A stretch of DNA of 64,000 bases from Mytilus edulis (taxonomy: Eukaryota > Mollusca > Bivalvia > Mytilida > Mytilidae): positions 74,823,960 to 74,887,959 of the forward strand of contig NC_092345.1 of NCBI RefSeq assembly GCF_963676685.1, given 5' to 3'. The notes below the pieces were generated by a model. That model searched no databases. It was not told where the DNA came from and saw only the letters and a list, made by a program, of their open reading frames with translations. The position numbers and the translations under genes are program-made. The stretch's first letter is position 1, and every line of letters begins with the position of its first letter. Shown here piece after piece: positions 24,809 through 35,830 of the stretch.

Positions 24809-25778
24809 TATCAACATAGGTAAAACACACATCATCATCATTATCATCATCAACCTAATCTCTGTCGTTCTTTCCTCATTCCCTCTACTTTTTTCAGTAT
24901 AGATAAGTTATATTTATGTTGTTTATATTATATGATGTATGCTCACGTTCAATTTGTATTGTTATATATATTGTATTGTGGAGAAGACTTTATAAGTATG
25001 TTTTACTTGTGTCTGATCCTTTTTCGCTTTGAGCAAATAAAATATGTTTAAACTAAAAAAAACTATAATAAATACGTGTTATTAATTTTAGGTCCTTTCA
25101 AATTGCTGTGGTGAAAATTCTTAACTATATAGGTGAATGAAAAGTCTAAGGCGTTTCATAATAACCATCCGATTTGTTTTTAATTACGAAATCCGAACTC
25201 ATCATCACCGGATCAGAGCCGTCTTTTGTTTGTTTGTTTACATTCGTCATGGAAACTTATGCTAGATGTTGACCGCAGAAGCAGAAGAATTTAATTATTT
25301 GTATCTTAATCACAGCAATGTTATGTTATAATCCAGGATAGGAAAGTAAGTATCAATATGTATAATTTTTTGATAATGTTCACTTGAAATGAATTCATAG
25401 TAGTCAATATTTAAGAAAATAAGGATATTTTCCAGAAATCTGTGATTTTTTAGGATTTTTTCATCTTTTCTCCCAAAAATTAGGTTAAATTCTCAAATAA
25501 GTCCAAAAATTTAGTCTGAATACTAAGACATGTTAGTTTGTGTTAATTTCAACTAACTACCAATTATCGAAATTGAATATTTAAGAAATTAAAATTATTT
25601 TCCAGAAATCAGCGTTTTTTAATGATTTTTTCATTATTTACCCCAAAATGAAAATGTATGGATTTATTTGTTAATTTTATGTGTTTTCATGCTTCATACA
25701 TCACATACAACTATTTAGTCACAATAGAAACATTTTTTAGAATGGGGCCATTTTCACTAGTTAGTGAACCTACTCCTT

Positions 25779-27687
25779 TAGAACATGTGTAAAAGTAGCC
25801 CTTCCCTTACAATAAACGGTGTTTTGGATTTCATTGTTTACTTGAACTAACGAACAATTTTACTGAAATGCATCTTTTGGTGAAAGAGAAATATATTTAG
25901 CCCATTGTGAGCCATCTTTTACTTGTTTACGAGTGAGGATTGATATGCTCCACATAAAGTATACTTATTTAAGATTTTCAAAAAGCGGATTTTTTTTTCT
26001 TTTTCAAATCAATATTTTATTGTCATAATATAAACTTTACAGTTTGTGACTAACATATTTTTAAAAGTAGTTGCCTTCCGAACGGTAGATTAAGTGTTTC
26101 CCTTCAAGACTTTGAACATTAATTTTGTTCTAAATTAGCATGTAGAAAGAAAGGTAAACCACTTACAATTCCTGGTTTCTATGAAGTTCAGATATATGTA
26201 AAATATTAAGAAAGCTTGAAATTTAAAAACAAAAGGTCGAATATATAGGGATTTTTGAATTTGGTGGTCTGACACCTTTCGTATTGACAAGTCATAAATA
26301 AAGGAAGTTGTTCTCTTTGAAATCAAATCTTCATTATTAAAAATAAAGTTTTCGGAAATAGTTGTAAAAAATTAATGTACAAAATACACGTAAATATCGT
26401 TAAAAGTTTTAGCAAAATGTGCAGAAAATGCAATGCAGTGCTGTGTTTTGAACGCTTTTCTGGATAATTTCATCGGTTGTAGCTGAAAGAAAAAGAAAAG
26501 TTATAATGTTAAAATATGCCAGAAACTATACAAAGCATACGGGGCCTACAATAAATAAAGATAACCGTAAAAGGTCAAAGTGGAGTTGTCTACAAGGAAT
26601 AAAAAAACCTGTAGAGGGTCAAATTGGAGTGGTCTACCAAGAATTAATTGCCTATTAAAAGTCAGTCAAAGTTGTCTACAATGATAAATAAAAAAATTAA
26701 TCTACAGTCAACTCTGCTTTTGTAAATAGGAAAAGAAATAAAATAAACAAAATCAATCTGCATGGATAATATATTATAATGAAGTCCTAAATAACATAGT
26801 TTTTAACATACGGGAAAAGGTATCGGTTTAAGAAAAGGGACAACTGTGCATTTGAACATTGACTGTGAAAAATGAATGCATTGTTAATTGTTTGATATAT
26901 ATTGCTGTCACCATGTGTTCTTGTTTACTTTACTCGGGAAAGATATATAGACATTGAGACGGTTGACAGATCACCGGGCCTAATATGAAGCCAAAGTAAA
27001 CTAAATATCCCATATCTACTGTAAAGCTTAAATGTTAGATATCGAAGAACATAATTATGATAAAATGATCGTTCCATTTTTGGGTAAATCTGGACACTCA
27101 CAAACATTATGGTTTCGTCCAAGTTTCAAAAAGATAATTTTTTTCCAAACTAGTACATGTAAAATAAAATGTCACGATAAACAAAAGAAACGTCTGACGT
27201 TGTTTTTTTTTTATACCTAGGACAGACACAAAAACACATTGCGATGTTTAACTAGTTTGTTTTTAGATTTCAGTATCTTTTTAATATTTCAAAATGTTGC
27301 TTGTTGATCTCGATCAAGAATCTTAAGAAGTTTATCTGACACACATGCACATAAAGCAGTTCTAGTGAGTGCTATGACTATGTTCATGTGAACTGTAAGA
27401 TAACAGTTGGCACTGATAATTCAAATCAGTACTTAAGACGTACATTCTACAACCTTGGTCTCTTATCATAACCAGACAACATGAAAAAGGCAAGTCTGAT
27501 TTTCTTCTCTTATCAAATATATTCATATAACATTGTCGTTCCATCGTGTATTGGTCTGTTTAAAGCAAAAAGAAGTGCTATAACCAAGTGTACTTGTATT
27601 TATTTAATATAATATTATGTATGTAATACGTTTAAAATTGAACGTTAACGTTCTGGTATAACATGTATAAATGGTGACTAACACAGA
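25779..27687. other. No gene recognised; small degenerate tandem repeat
   Basis: At about 26567-26690 three blocks close to 'gtcaaagtggagttgtctac' recur at 44-47-bp spacing. Otherwise anonymous AT-rich sequence up to the start of the segmental duplication. Confidence 0.4.
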
Positions 27688-29358
27688 GGTGAACGCACCG
27701 AACCTATATATCGTAGCTTATATTTTGTCTGTTTCGACAAGGTGTCCACCTTAAAAGATAAAAGTGTTAAAACATATTGTAAAAAACTGAAAATAACATG
27801 AATTACTAATTTGAATATTGCAATGTAAATGGAGCATTCTTAGGAATGGTCCTTTCCCTTCCAACAAAACAAATATATTACGTTATCGCAAAGATTATGC
27901 ATTACAGCGGTTAGCATCCTAACTTATTATCGTTTACTTGTATCAACGTAAAATATGTTCGACAAAATTATTTTTAATGATAGCATTTTAAACATTAAAT
28001 TTTGTATATGTTTGTTCGTGAGATTTAGAGTCAGCCCTTGTATATGATAGCTTAAATAGTTCTTGGACCGTGTTTGAAAGGTCACAGCTTGTGAAAAAAC
28101 ATTTTATCATAACCACGCCAATTCTACTTTAAGAACGATATTTTAATATATTTTAAGGAACAAATGTGAAAAATAATATAATGTTCAAAACAAATGGCGT
28201 TGATCTGTTGACTGCGACGTCAATCGCCCACTCACTTTATTTATTTTGATAATTTTATTTGCCTGTTTTTATTTGTAAGTACGTGAACTTTTGTCAGCCT
28301 TGTATGGCAAGCCGTTTTTTTTTTTTTTTATTTTATTCCATTCTCCAGATATCTTAGTAGAAATTAAGAACTTTATTAATTTGATGAGATATATTATAAA
28401 CGAAATGAGACATCTTTAAATAAGATATCTGATAAATATCGTTTTAAACAGTCTATAAATATATCTTTAAATAAAACAAGAACTATCTTTAAAAAAGATA
28501 TCCGACGTATTAAAATTTGAGTATATGTTTAAAACTATCATTTCGATAACCTCCAGAAGCACAATGACTTAATGATGCAGGACCTCTTTAATTAAATCTC
28601 CATCTGAATGTAACTACAAGAAGACGATTGCAGTGCACTGAAAACCTGCATAGTTTGACACAATTTGTCCTTGGTGGCAACGCCCGTTCACTACCTTCAT
28701 CTTGTGAACAACAATGCTCTAACTATCTAAAAAGCAATGAATTGCCAACAAAAGAACGTTACAAATTGTTTTGTGAATATTCCGATTATATTTAAATAAG
28801 TGATTTACCATTTAAATAACGTTTTCTCTGTTTGTGTTCAGTATTCTCGGTCCTCGTACCTTTCTGTTTACATTCACCAAAACCCCGCGGAAATCTCACG
28901 TGCGTAGGTGCGTTCTAAAAGTCATGTACGTTCGTACAACAAAGTTTACATTAAAAATTATATAATTGTCCCGAATAAACAGCTGTCATGGATGCAAAGA
29001 GCTATTGGAGAATCAATTATTTTAATTAAAATATAAATCTTTGTAAGATCTAGTTCAAATATTTATAGTTTTTCACTTGCTTTCCATCACGATATTATTA
29101 ACGAGACGTTTATTCAAACACAACCAAATCACCCACCATGACAGCATTTTGTCCAATCACAGAAAGGATTTTCGAGCATGCGTATTCTGTTGCCATAGTT
29201 AAGCGTTCTTAAGTTCAAAGGGCACAAACCGAAACTATACCGACTACGTCGGAAAAAAGTTTGATTAGTTTATTACATAACTTATTTAGGTTATACATAT
29301 AGAATATCTGATTTTGTTAAAATGTTATCTTGTTTATTGTTAAAGATATCTGTAAGTT

Positions 29359-32300
29359 ATGAACTATTATTACAAGGTACCTTATACGTTACATATGATT
29401 ATGAGTATTCTGATTCTTAATGTCAGTCCATGTAAAATTCTATTTTTTTTTTTCTTCAGATTTTTGGCGTATTTACTCTCCTGGCATTTCTCGCAGGAAT
29501 GTAAGTATAACTAATGAATGTGGGGTTTTAACTAAAAAAAAAAAATAGCAGAGTTGTGGGGAAAATACGAAAAAAGAAATGTAAAAAATGGACAATAAAA
29601 ATAATAGAACTACATTTAGAACGTCTCGTCCTTTTTCTAAAAAAAGTTCATGGAAGGTACCAATACCTTGTTGATAAATATTCCCTATCAACTTCACAAA
29701 TAATACCTGATTGTCTTGAGGTATACATTCTGCGCACTGATGTTGTTTATCATCTTAGAACGTGTTTTATTGTTCTTTCATTTGTCTTTTATCTATTATC
29801 AATATTACTTTTACTGTTGCATTGTTTTATGTGAAATCCATTTAACGTAGCTCGGACCTTAAACATCCCGTCAATGTGTTTGTATTGTCCTTCATTTTTT
29901 GCTGGTGTGTTTTGTATATGCGACTTTTTGTATTTCTTTGGTTCTTATAACGTGACTCTGTATTTTAGAAGATCCCGTCAGTATGATATTGTTCTATTTT
30001 ATGTCATTATGATATACTTCCATTATGAATCAGAAAATACGTGAACCACAAACGTCAAAATTATTCAATCGCGTAGTGGAATGGACTATTTGTGGATTCT
30101 TATAAATTCTATATAACCTTTGGACTATTTTAAATCTCGGTCTATTTCTGAAATTAATTCTTACATACTTTTGATTTTTTAACCCTGTATGCTAACATTG
30201 CCTATGTGAAATTTTAAAATTGTTTGTATATACATTAAACGACAAATATATGTGCCGTATACAATTTTCTGACGTCAGACACGCGAATCAATGAATGTGT
30301 TTGTAGATAGATGTTTTTGTGTTCTGTTAAATTGTTCCTTTTAAAATTGCTACACGATGATGACTGCTGTACCCATATTTTGACTATTTTATTTATTATG
30401 TCTGTTTAGTTCACGCATCATTGTAAATATAACGGAATTTGATGAGACTGTCATCAAAGTGAGAGGGTTAGCGCTATAAAACCAGGTTTAATCCACCATT
30501 TTCTACATTTGAAAATGCCTGTACCTGGTCAGGAATATGACAGTTCTTGTCCATTCGTTTTTTATGTGTTTTGTTTTTTTATTTTGCCATGTGATTATGG
30601 ACTTTCTGATAGGATTTTCCTCTAAGTTCAGTATTTTTGTGATTTTACTTTTTATCAATACAAAAATACCAATTAAAGTCAACAACACATTATGCAGAAA
30701 TCTATGAATTGAACAACAGTAACACACTTACAACGGTTGCCACATGTGGAGCAGGATCTGCTCACCCTTCCTCTTCCTACCCGTAGATTTTGGTGGGGTT
30801 CGTGTTGCTTAGTCCTCAGTTTTCTATGTTGTGTCGTGTGTACTATTATTTGTCTGTTTGTCTTTTTCTTTTTCAGCCATGGCGTTGCAAATTTATTTTC
30901 GATCTATGAGTTTGAATGCTCTTCTGGTATCTTTCGCCTCTCTTTTACAAATCATACTAACAATAAAATATTAATCTAATCCACCATTAACAAACTAAAC
31001 TAACGATTAAGTTGACAAAAATTCTAATATGATTACTTTTTAGCGGTTTCCTTCACGAATTTGTTTTTCGATACAGTCAGTCTGAACACACAAACCCTTT
31101 CAATATTCACCAATATTGTTTGTCTGTTATACCGTGGTTTATGCTTATTTATTGACGTTGGTATACTATCACTACCTTCCATTTTACAGTCTTGCGGATT
31201 CTGAACCTCAGAGAGAGCAAATATTATTTGAAAAAGTGGATAAAAATTTGGATGGATATTTGACGAGGGCAGAACTTGATTCGGTTTTTCTTCTGTTTGA
31301 TACAAATGGTAAGTCACGTAAAATATGTTTGTCAAGGTAAACACACATGATGTTAAAGACTTTATTACTTTATTGACTCCGGGATATTGAAAACATATGG
31401 CCATACATATATACAAGTGGTCATATAAAACCCAAGACTCATAAAATCTCTATAAGAGATTTAACGTTCGGAAGATATTGCTATATGTAGCATGCAAAAA
31501 AATGTATGCTATCAAAAGTAATGTAAGGTCATTCTTTTATTTAAAAAAAAACTTTAAAATTTGAAAGGCAAGAACCATTTCAGAAGACTATAACCTAAAG
31601 TTGCTTAAATCCACATCATTTGGACTCTGTTGGATAGTCATTGACAATCATACCAAATCTTTTAATTCTATGTGTGCATATTTCCATTTGGCTTTTATTT
31701 CTCATATTAATACAATCCTAGAAAAATATCTCAAACTTATTATATTATATCTGTATATGTTGTGTACAAGTTATCACTTTGTACAAATTATAATCTGTAC
31801 AAAACAAATTGTACAAATTATTATTTGTATTTTGACTTTGCACAAAATTTTACAAAAATTCAATTTTAACTTGTAATTCGTACAAGCACTTTATGTACAC
31901 ATTACAATTTGTACAAAGTCAAAATATAAATAAGCCCTACATTATTATAATTTGTACATTTATATTAGTACAAATTATAATTTGTACATTTATATTAGTA
32001 CTAATTATAATTTGAACAAAATGATAACTTGTACACAATATATGCATATGAGTACATCTCTTACAATGTATAAAAGTTATGTATGTAACAGTGGTTTGCA
32101 TTTCCTTTTAAAAGTTGCCGCATTATCATATTTGGTGTTTTAAGGAAAGACGGATACTTGCTAATAAAATAAAACATTATACACCCTATTTTTGTTTGAA
32201 TTAAGTATATTAATTATTTGATTTTAGGAGACACGAATATAACTAAACAGGAGTTTGATACTGACTGGATATCTCTGTACAAGTTAGGAACTCAGAAAGA

Positions 32301-33527
32301 GGCTAACGTGTTGTTTGATAAAGCTGATGCCAACGACGACTTAATTATCGATGCAGCTGATTTGCCATTTATCTTTAAATTCTTCGATGCAAATTGTAAG
32401 TTTTCTGATCAGTACCCGATTTCAATCGATGACTATGCCTTTACTCAATTCTTTATTTTATAAATTGTATAAATTCAGTGGAAACAGTATTTTTACAAAA
32501 TTATAATCAAATTTAATTGTTTCGGTATCAAGGTACGACAACCATATCACATTCAAAAGATTAAAGTTAGTTTCTGTATCAAGATACGACAACCATATCA
32601 CATTCAAAGGATTAAAGTTAGTTTCTGTGTCAAGATACGGCAACCATATCACATTCAAAGGATTAAAGTTAGTTTCTGTATCAAGGTACGCTAATCATAT
32701 CATACCCAAATAAATTTGATAAGCATACATCCGTTGTATCTGAACAGAATACATCCATTCAAAAAGCTACAGATATACATTCTCTAACGTATAAATTGTT
32801 TAAAGCCGGGCAAATGGTTATGAAAAAAAATTCTACAGGGAGTCATTTTGTGTATGTGTCCATGTGTCACCCTTCTGGTCTTATAAATTCTCTCACACGT
32901 ACAATTCGTGCAAAAACTCACTTATTAAAAATTTGATATTTATGGAATTATTCTAAACCATTTTTTTCAAAAGTTATAACTACTCAACATATAGCCTATG
33001 CGAATAGATGGAGCACTCTTTTCATTTATGTATGGGGACCTTTATCCTCTCACTTTTATGTAATCAGAGATTTTTTTTTTATCAAATTTGTTTTTCACTT
33101 TTTAAAAGAAGAATATACCAAGGGGATTATAAAAAACCGCCAGACAAAGAAGTTCAGATAACATGTGGACAAAAGACAAACTATGGAAAAACCCTCCAGA
33201 ACACAATACACTGCACTGAAATCTAAAACGTGAGCAACACGATCTTCATAAAAAAAAAAGGATGAGATCATAATTTCGGAATGGTCAGCAGTCCTAGTCA
33301 ACTGTTGACACCTGTCCGCTTTTCGTTATATTACATTTCTACTTTCTAAATGTCTATCCGATTATTATTCTTCAATACACACAATTTATTGATAACCATA
33401 TCGTCAATATATTTTAGCTGACAATACAGTGAGTATTGATGAGTTTTTGACACAGTGGGGACAACTGACTCTAATGGCGTTTGGAACAGCACCAACAGTA
33501 ACTCCAGACAGTACCACTACAAGTTGA
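29359..33527 (+). CDS. Secreted four-EF-hand calcium-binding protein, copy 1
   Basis: Supported exons: 29460-29500, 31190-31308, 32228-32395, 33418-33527, all with GT/AG borders and matching phases (0-2, 2-1, 1-1, 1-stop). They encode 145 residues: a hydrophobic signal segment (IFGVFTLLAFLAG), then four EF loops: DKNLDGYLTRAE, DTNGDTNITKQE, DANDDLIIDAAD and DANSDNTVSIDE. Each has acidic or Asn ligands at 1, 3 and 5 and Glu/Asp at 12. The C-terminus is Thr-rich (TAPTVTPDSTTTS). The start is uncertain because the exon at 29460 has an in-frame stop upstream. Candidates are ATG 29359 (six codons, donor GTACCT) and ATG 29322 (ten codons, donor GTAAGT); the convergent eight-EF-hand gene also splices right after its first codons. 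A poly(A) signal follows at 33595. It would bind calcium in the secretory pathway or outside the cell. A shell-matrix or body-fluid role is possible but not shown. Confidence 0.85.
29580..29760 (+). pseudogene. RT-type retroelement C-terminal fragment
   Basis: GRYQYLVDKYSLSTSQIIPD matches in order the end of the minus-strand fragment at 58665-59174 (GRHHELVDRYEITVSQMISD). It lies in intron 1 of the EF-hand gene; copied in unit 2 at 38230-38400. Confidence 0.6.
30350..30665 (+). repeat. Dispersed repeat P, intronic
   Basis: Contains 'gatgatgactgctgtaccca', 'ctataaaaccaggtttaatc', 'ccattttctacatttgaaaa' and 'ttcagtatttttgtgatttt'. Duplicate in unit 2 at 38965-39285; minus-strand copies at 53735-53935 and 59400-59590. 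Confidence 0.75.
30725..30970 (+). repeat. Dispersed repeat Q, intronic
   Basis: 'gccacatgtggagcaggatc' through 'tcgatctatgagtttgaatg' to 'ggtatctttcgcctctct', as at 18024-18260. Duplicate in unit 2 at 39350-39600. Confidence 0.75.
31780..32035. repeat. Palindrome-rich TTGTACAAATTATAA array
   Basis: Repeated 'aattataatttgtaca' and 'tttgtacaaattat' words in both orientations, partly self-complementary, in intron 2 of copy 1. The unit 2 copy (40385-40600) is shorter by several words. Confidence 0.7.
32505..32705. repeat. 51-bp tandem repeat, about 4 copies
   Basis: Unit contains 'gattaaagttagtttctgta' and 'caaccatatcacattcaaa'; 'gattaaag' recurs at 32559, 32610 and so on (51 bp). Since 51 is a multiple of three, the minus strand stays open and gives a spurious repetitive frame. 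Intron 3. Confidence 0.85.
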
Positions 33528-33594
33528 CAAGCCCCTACTACACCAGGATTTTAATTTGACATTCCTTATAATTCATTCTACTAGTATAAATGAA

Positions 33595-33600
33595 AATAAA
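33595..33600 (+). terminator. Poly(A) signal AATAAA, EF-hand gene copy 1
   Basis: Canonical hexamer 68 nt after the stop codon, followed by 'agcaagtgtatt'. Confidence 0.7.
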
Positions 33601-34249
33601 AGCAAGTGTATTAAACGACAAATAATTCTTCTTCTATATTTTTTACTAATAAAAGTGATTTTGAAGTCGATTATTTGTGTATCAGCTTGACAGACTCTTC
33701 AAAGCTAGATTATAATAATAAATAGGATGGATTTTTGTTTAGTTTGTGAGTGAAAGGTTAAATTAACACATTTAACCCACTCTGTGATAATACGTGTTAA
33801 ATACTTATATATCCAACAAATTTCGATAACATTTATACCTTGATATCACACATTTAATCAACACTTATCTAACGTCTTTTCCTGTGTAAATAAATCCCTC
33901 TGGTGATGTCATGAAACCTGTTTATACAGTGATGGTACATTTTGGTTTCTATTAAACCAGTTAATACAGGTTTACGTATTGGTTGCCATGAATTCAGATT
34001 ATACAGTGTTAATACTGGTCTTTTTAATCGACAATATATTTGATGAGTTCGGAGGGTTGACATTTAAATAGACAGTCGGTATATCAATGGTTACTAATTG
34101 TGCAACCCTTCTCGCCGAGTTGTATTTGTACTCGTATGAAGTAGAATTCATTCAGAATCTTCTAAATGACAAAAAGTACCACGCAAAAATTCTTTAATTT
34201 TACTTTCAGTTATATGGATTTCCTTTCACTGAATAATCCATAATTTAAT

Positions 34250-34600
34250 CAGTAGTTGCATCATATATATCTCAGTGAATTTGAAATTAAAGATACTAAT
34301 GGTACTAGAAGGTCTGCTTCATGCATTGATCTATTCCTCACTATTGACACAGATGGACAATTCACACTAAAATCTATGAAAAACGGGATGATTTCAACTT
34401 CCAAATTATCAATTTATCATTTCGCAGCAGTAACATACCCTCTGCTACGTCGTATGGTGTTTACATATCCTAATTGATACGTTATAGTCGTGCATTTTCA
34501 CACTATATGGAATTCATATACAAGAGCGTGCTCCTTACACAGAAACTGCTTCAGTAGAGTTTTGTGGAGAAAGATTCAAATTGACACTCCGTAAATCTTG
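34250..34600 (+). pseudogene. RT-type retroelement fragment upstream of a hammerhead
   Basis: The frame reads FEIKDTNGTRRSASCIDLFL, then TIDTDGQFTLKS, matching in order LEIKDTTDTVKSASYLDLHL and EIDNEGRLKTKL of the fragment at 58665-59174. Frameshifts follow. A hammerhead motif lies about 180 bp downstream (34779). Duplicate in unit 2 at 45545-45890. Confidence 0.65.
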
Positions 34601-34778
34601 TGGACACCATCATCAATACGATGTGTCTGTGTCTATACTATCTAAAGACATTTTTACCACATCTTAGATTGTGGTTTAACATATATGTCGTCTGTCTGCT
34701 AAGTACCGAACTTGACATACTTTCGAAAATAATGTTTTGCCGAGTGTGTATTTATACACTTTATAAATATTTTGACAT

Positions 34779-34826
34779 GAGCGTCACTGATGAGTCTTAT
34801 GTAGACGAAACGCGCGTCTGGCGTAC
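34779..34826 (+). ncRNA. Type I hammerhead ribozyme motif (unit 1)
   Basis: CTGATGA 34787-34793; stem II GTC-TTATGTA-GAC 34794-34806; GAAA 34807-34810; CGCGCG then TC, with predicted cleavage after 34818. TGGCGT after the cut pairs with GCGTCA before the core through two G-U pairs (stem I). The last A of GAAA through the T forms ACGCGCGT, an 8-nt palindrome. Confidence 0.8.
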
Positions 34827-35231
34827 TAAATTATAATCCTGGTACCTTTGATAACTATTTGCATTGCTATACGATGTGTCTCTGTATCAATACATCCAAC
34901 AATCATTTATTTAACTAGGATGATTCTGTTGTGGGTGCATTTGACATTGTGTTATGGCTTATCGTTTGTAGTTTGAATTCTGTATTTTTGGTACATTTAA
35001 CATATGTCTTATTTGTCAGTATAGTCGAGTTAATTTCTATATTCCATGGATAAAGTATATTATAAGTCCAAATAACGCTATCACAACATTTATTTTAAAT
35101 AGTCTTTCAGTACCGTTATAATCATAATAATTGTTTGGACTAGTATTGTGACAATAATTGTATGAATTTCAAGTTGATTTATTTGTCACAAAAATACGAC
35201 ACTTTTTGTTTTGTACTGTGCTGTCTTTAAT

Positions 35232-35391
35232 ACACCTTATCGCTATTCCCGGCTGACCCGTCCGCTTGAACTTTTGACGTCAACAACAATCACTTTTCCA
35301 TTGTGGCGTCAGACATTTTGTTTTATGACGTCAAAATTTTACGGGAACCTGTGTGATTTCCAGCAATGGCGGACAAATAGCGATAAGGTGT
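35232..35391. mobile_element. 160-bp MITE present only in unit 1
   Basis: Perfect 16-bp terminal inverted repeats ACACCTTATCGCTATT. Unit 2 has the uninterrupted site 'gtctttaatgaaagatg' at about 47240, so the insertion duplicated AT (35230-35231, 35392-35393). The interior has two perfect TGACGTCA palindromes (35275-35282 and 35326-35333) and a related GGCGTCAG. Confidence 0.92.
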
Positions 35392-35393
35392 AT

Positions 35394-35830
35394 GAAAGAT
35401 GTTCGTTGTAACGACCATTATTTTATTCGTCTGTGCGTTTCTCTGTGCTTATGTGTTCTTGTGTTTGTTTGTCCTGTATACCTGTCACACAGTGTTGTCA
35501 TTTTAGGGGTATTTTTAAAATTGCCATATAAACGGGATATTTGGCTGGCCATAAAACCAGGATCAACCCAGCTTTTTTTCTTAAATTGTAGCGAGTCAGG
35601 AATTAGGCAGTTGCTACCAAATAGTTCTTTTCTATGTATGTTGGCGTTTGTTTTTGTTGCACTTCAGCGTTTCTTTTGTTCAGTTGTTTTTCTTTTATGA
35701 TTGATGTGTTTCCATCAGTTTTAGTTTGTAAACCGGATATGTTTTCTCTCAATCGTTTTATGACTTTTGAACAGAGGTATACTCCTGTTGCCTTTATTTA
35801 ACGTTTTATTTGCCATGAAGCCGGATTTTA
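35394..35830 (+). repeat. Dispersed repeat R
   Basis: 'gaaagatgttcgttgtaacg', 'cctgtcacacagtgttgtca', 'gggatatttggctggcc', 'ggtatactcctgttgccttt'. Copies at 47245-47660 (unit 2) and 52380-52815 (inside an intron of the eight-EF-hand gene); the end part is also at about 51270. Confidence 0.75.

Larger units (their letters stand above)
19250..25066 (+). mobile_element. Degenerate non-LTR retrotransposon (LINE), CR1/L2-like
   Basis: Order on the plus strand: ORF1-like frame (19292-19783), about 1.4 kb of spacer, ORF2 (endonuclease, RT, C-terminal Cys/His segment; broken), a 3' UTR with (ATC)n near 24830, and AATAAA followed by a short A-run at about 25042-25063. The 5' end is approximate: the ORF1 frame has a stop immediately upstream, so it is truncated or shifted. 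The N-terminal NPGP motif and C-terminal Cys/His segment suggest the CR1/L2 part of the LINE tree; the clade is not certain. Confidence 0.7.
18905..25778. mobile_element. Outer TIR DNA element, 6.9 kb, hosting a LINE
   Basis: Left end AAGGAGTAGGTTCACTAACT at 18905. The right end read in reverse complement begins with the same 20 bases and ends at 25778. About 32 of 37 bases match over the terminal repeats. Both ends abut TA (18903-18904, 25779-25780). The right interior holds a diverged direct repeat ('ttttccagaaatc' at about 25430 and 25600, 170 bp apart). No transposase was seen. Most of the length is the nested LINE, so the original element was probably about 1 kb. Confidence 0.7.

Noticed and set aside
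29401..29460. ATG at 29401 as start of the four-EF-hand gene
   Set aside because: Its frame does not match the signal-peptide exon at 29460.
32458..32658. Repetitive minus-strand frame (and 40964-41200) with a 17-residue period
   Set aside because: Produced by the 51-bp tandem repeat; intronic, not conserved as protein.
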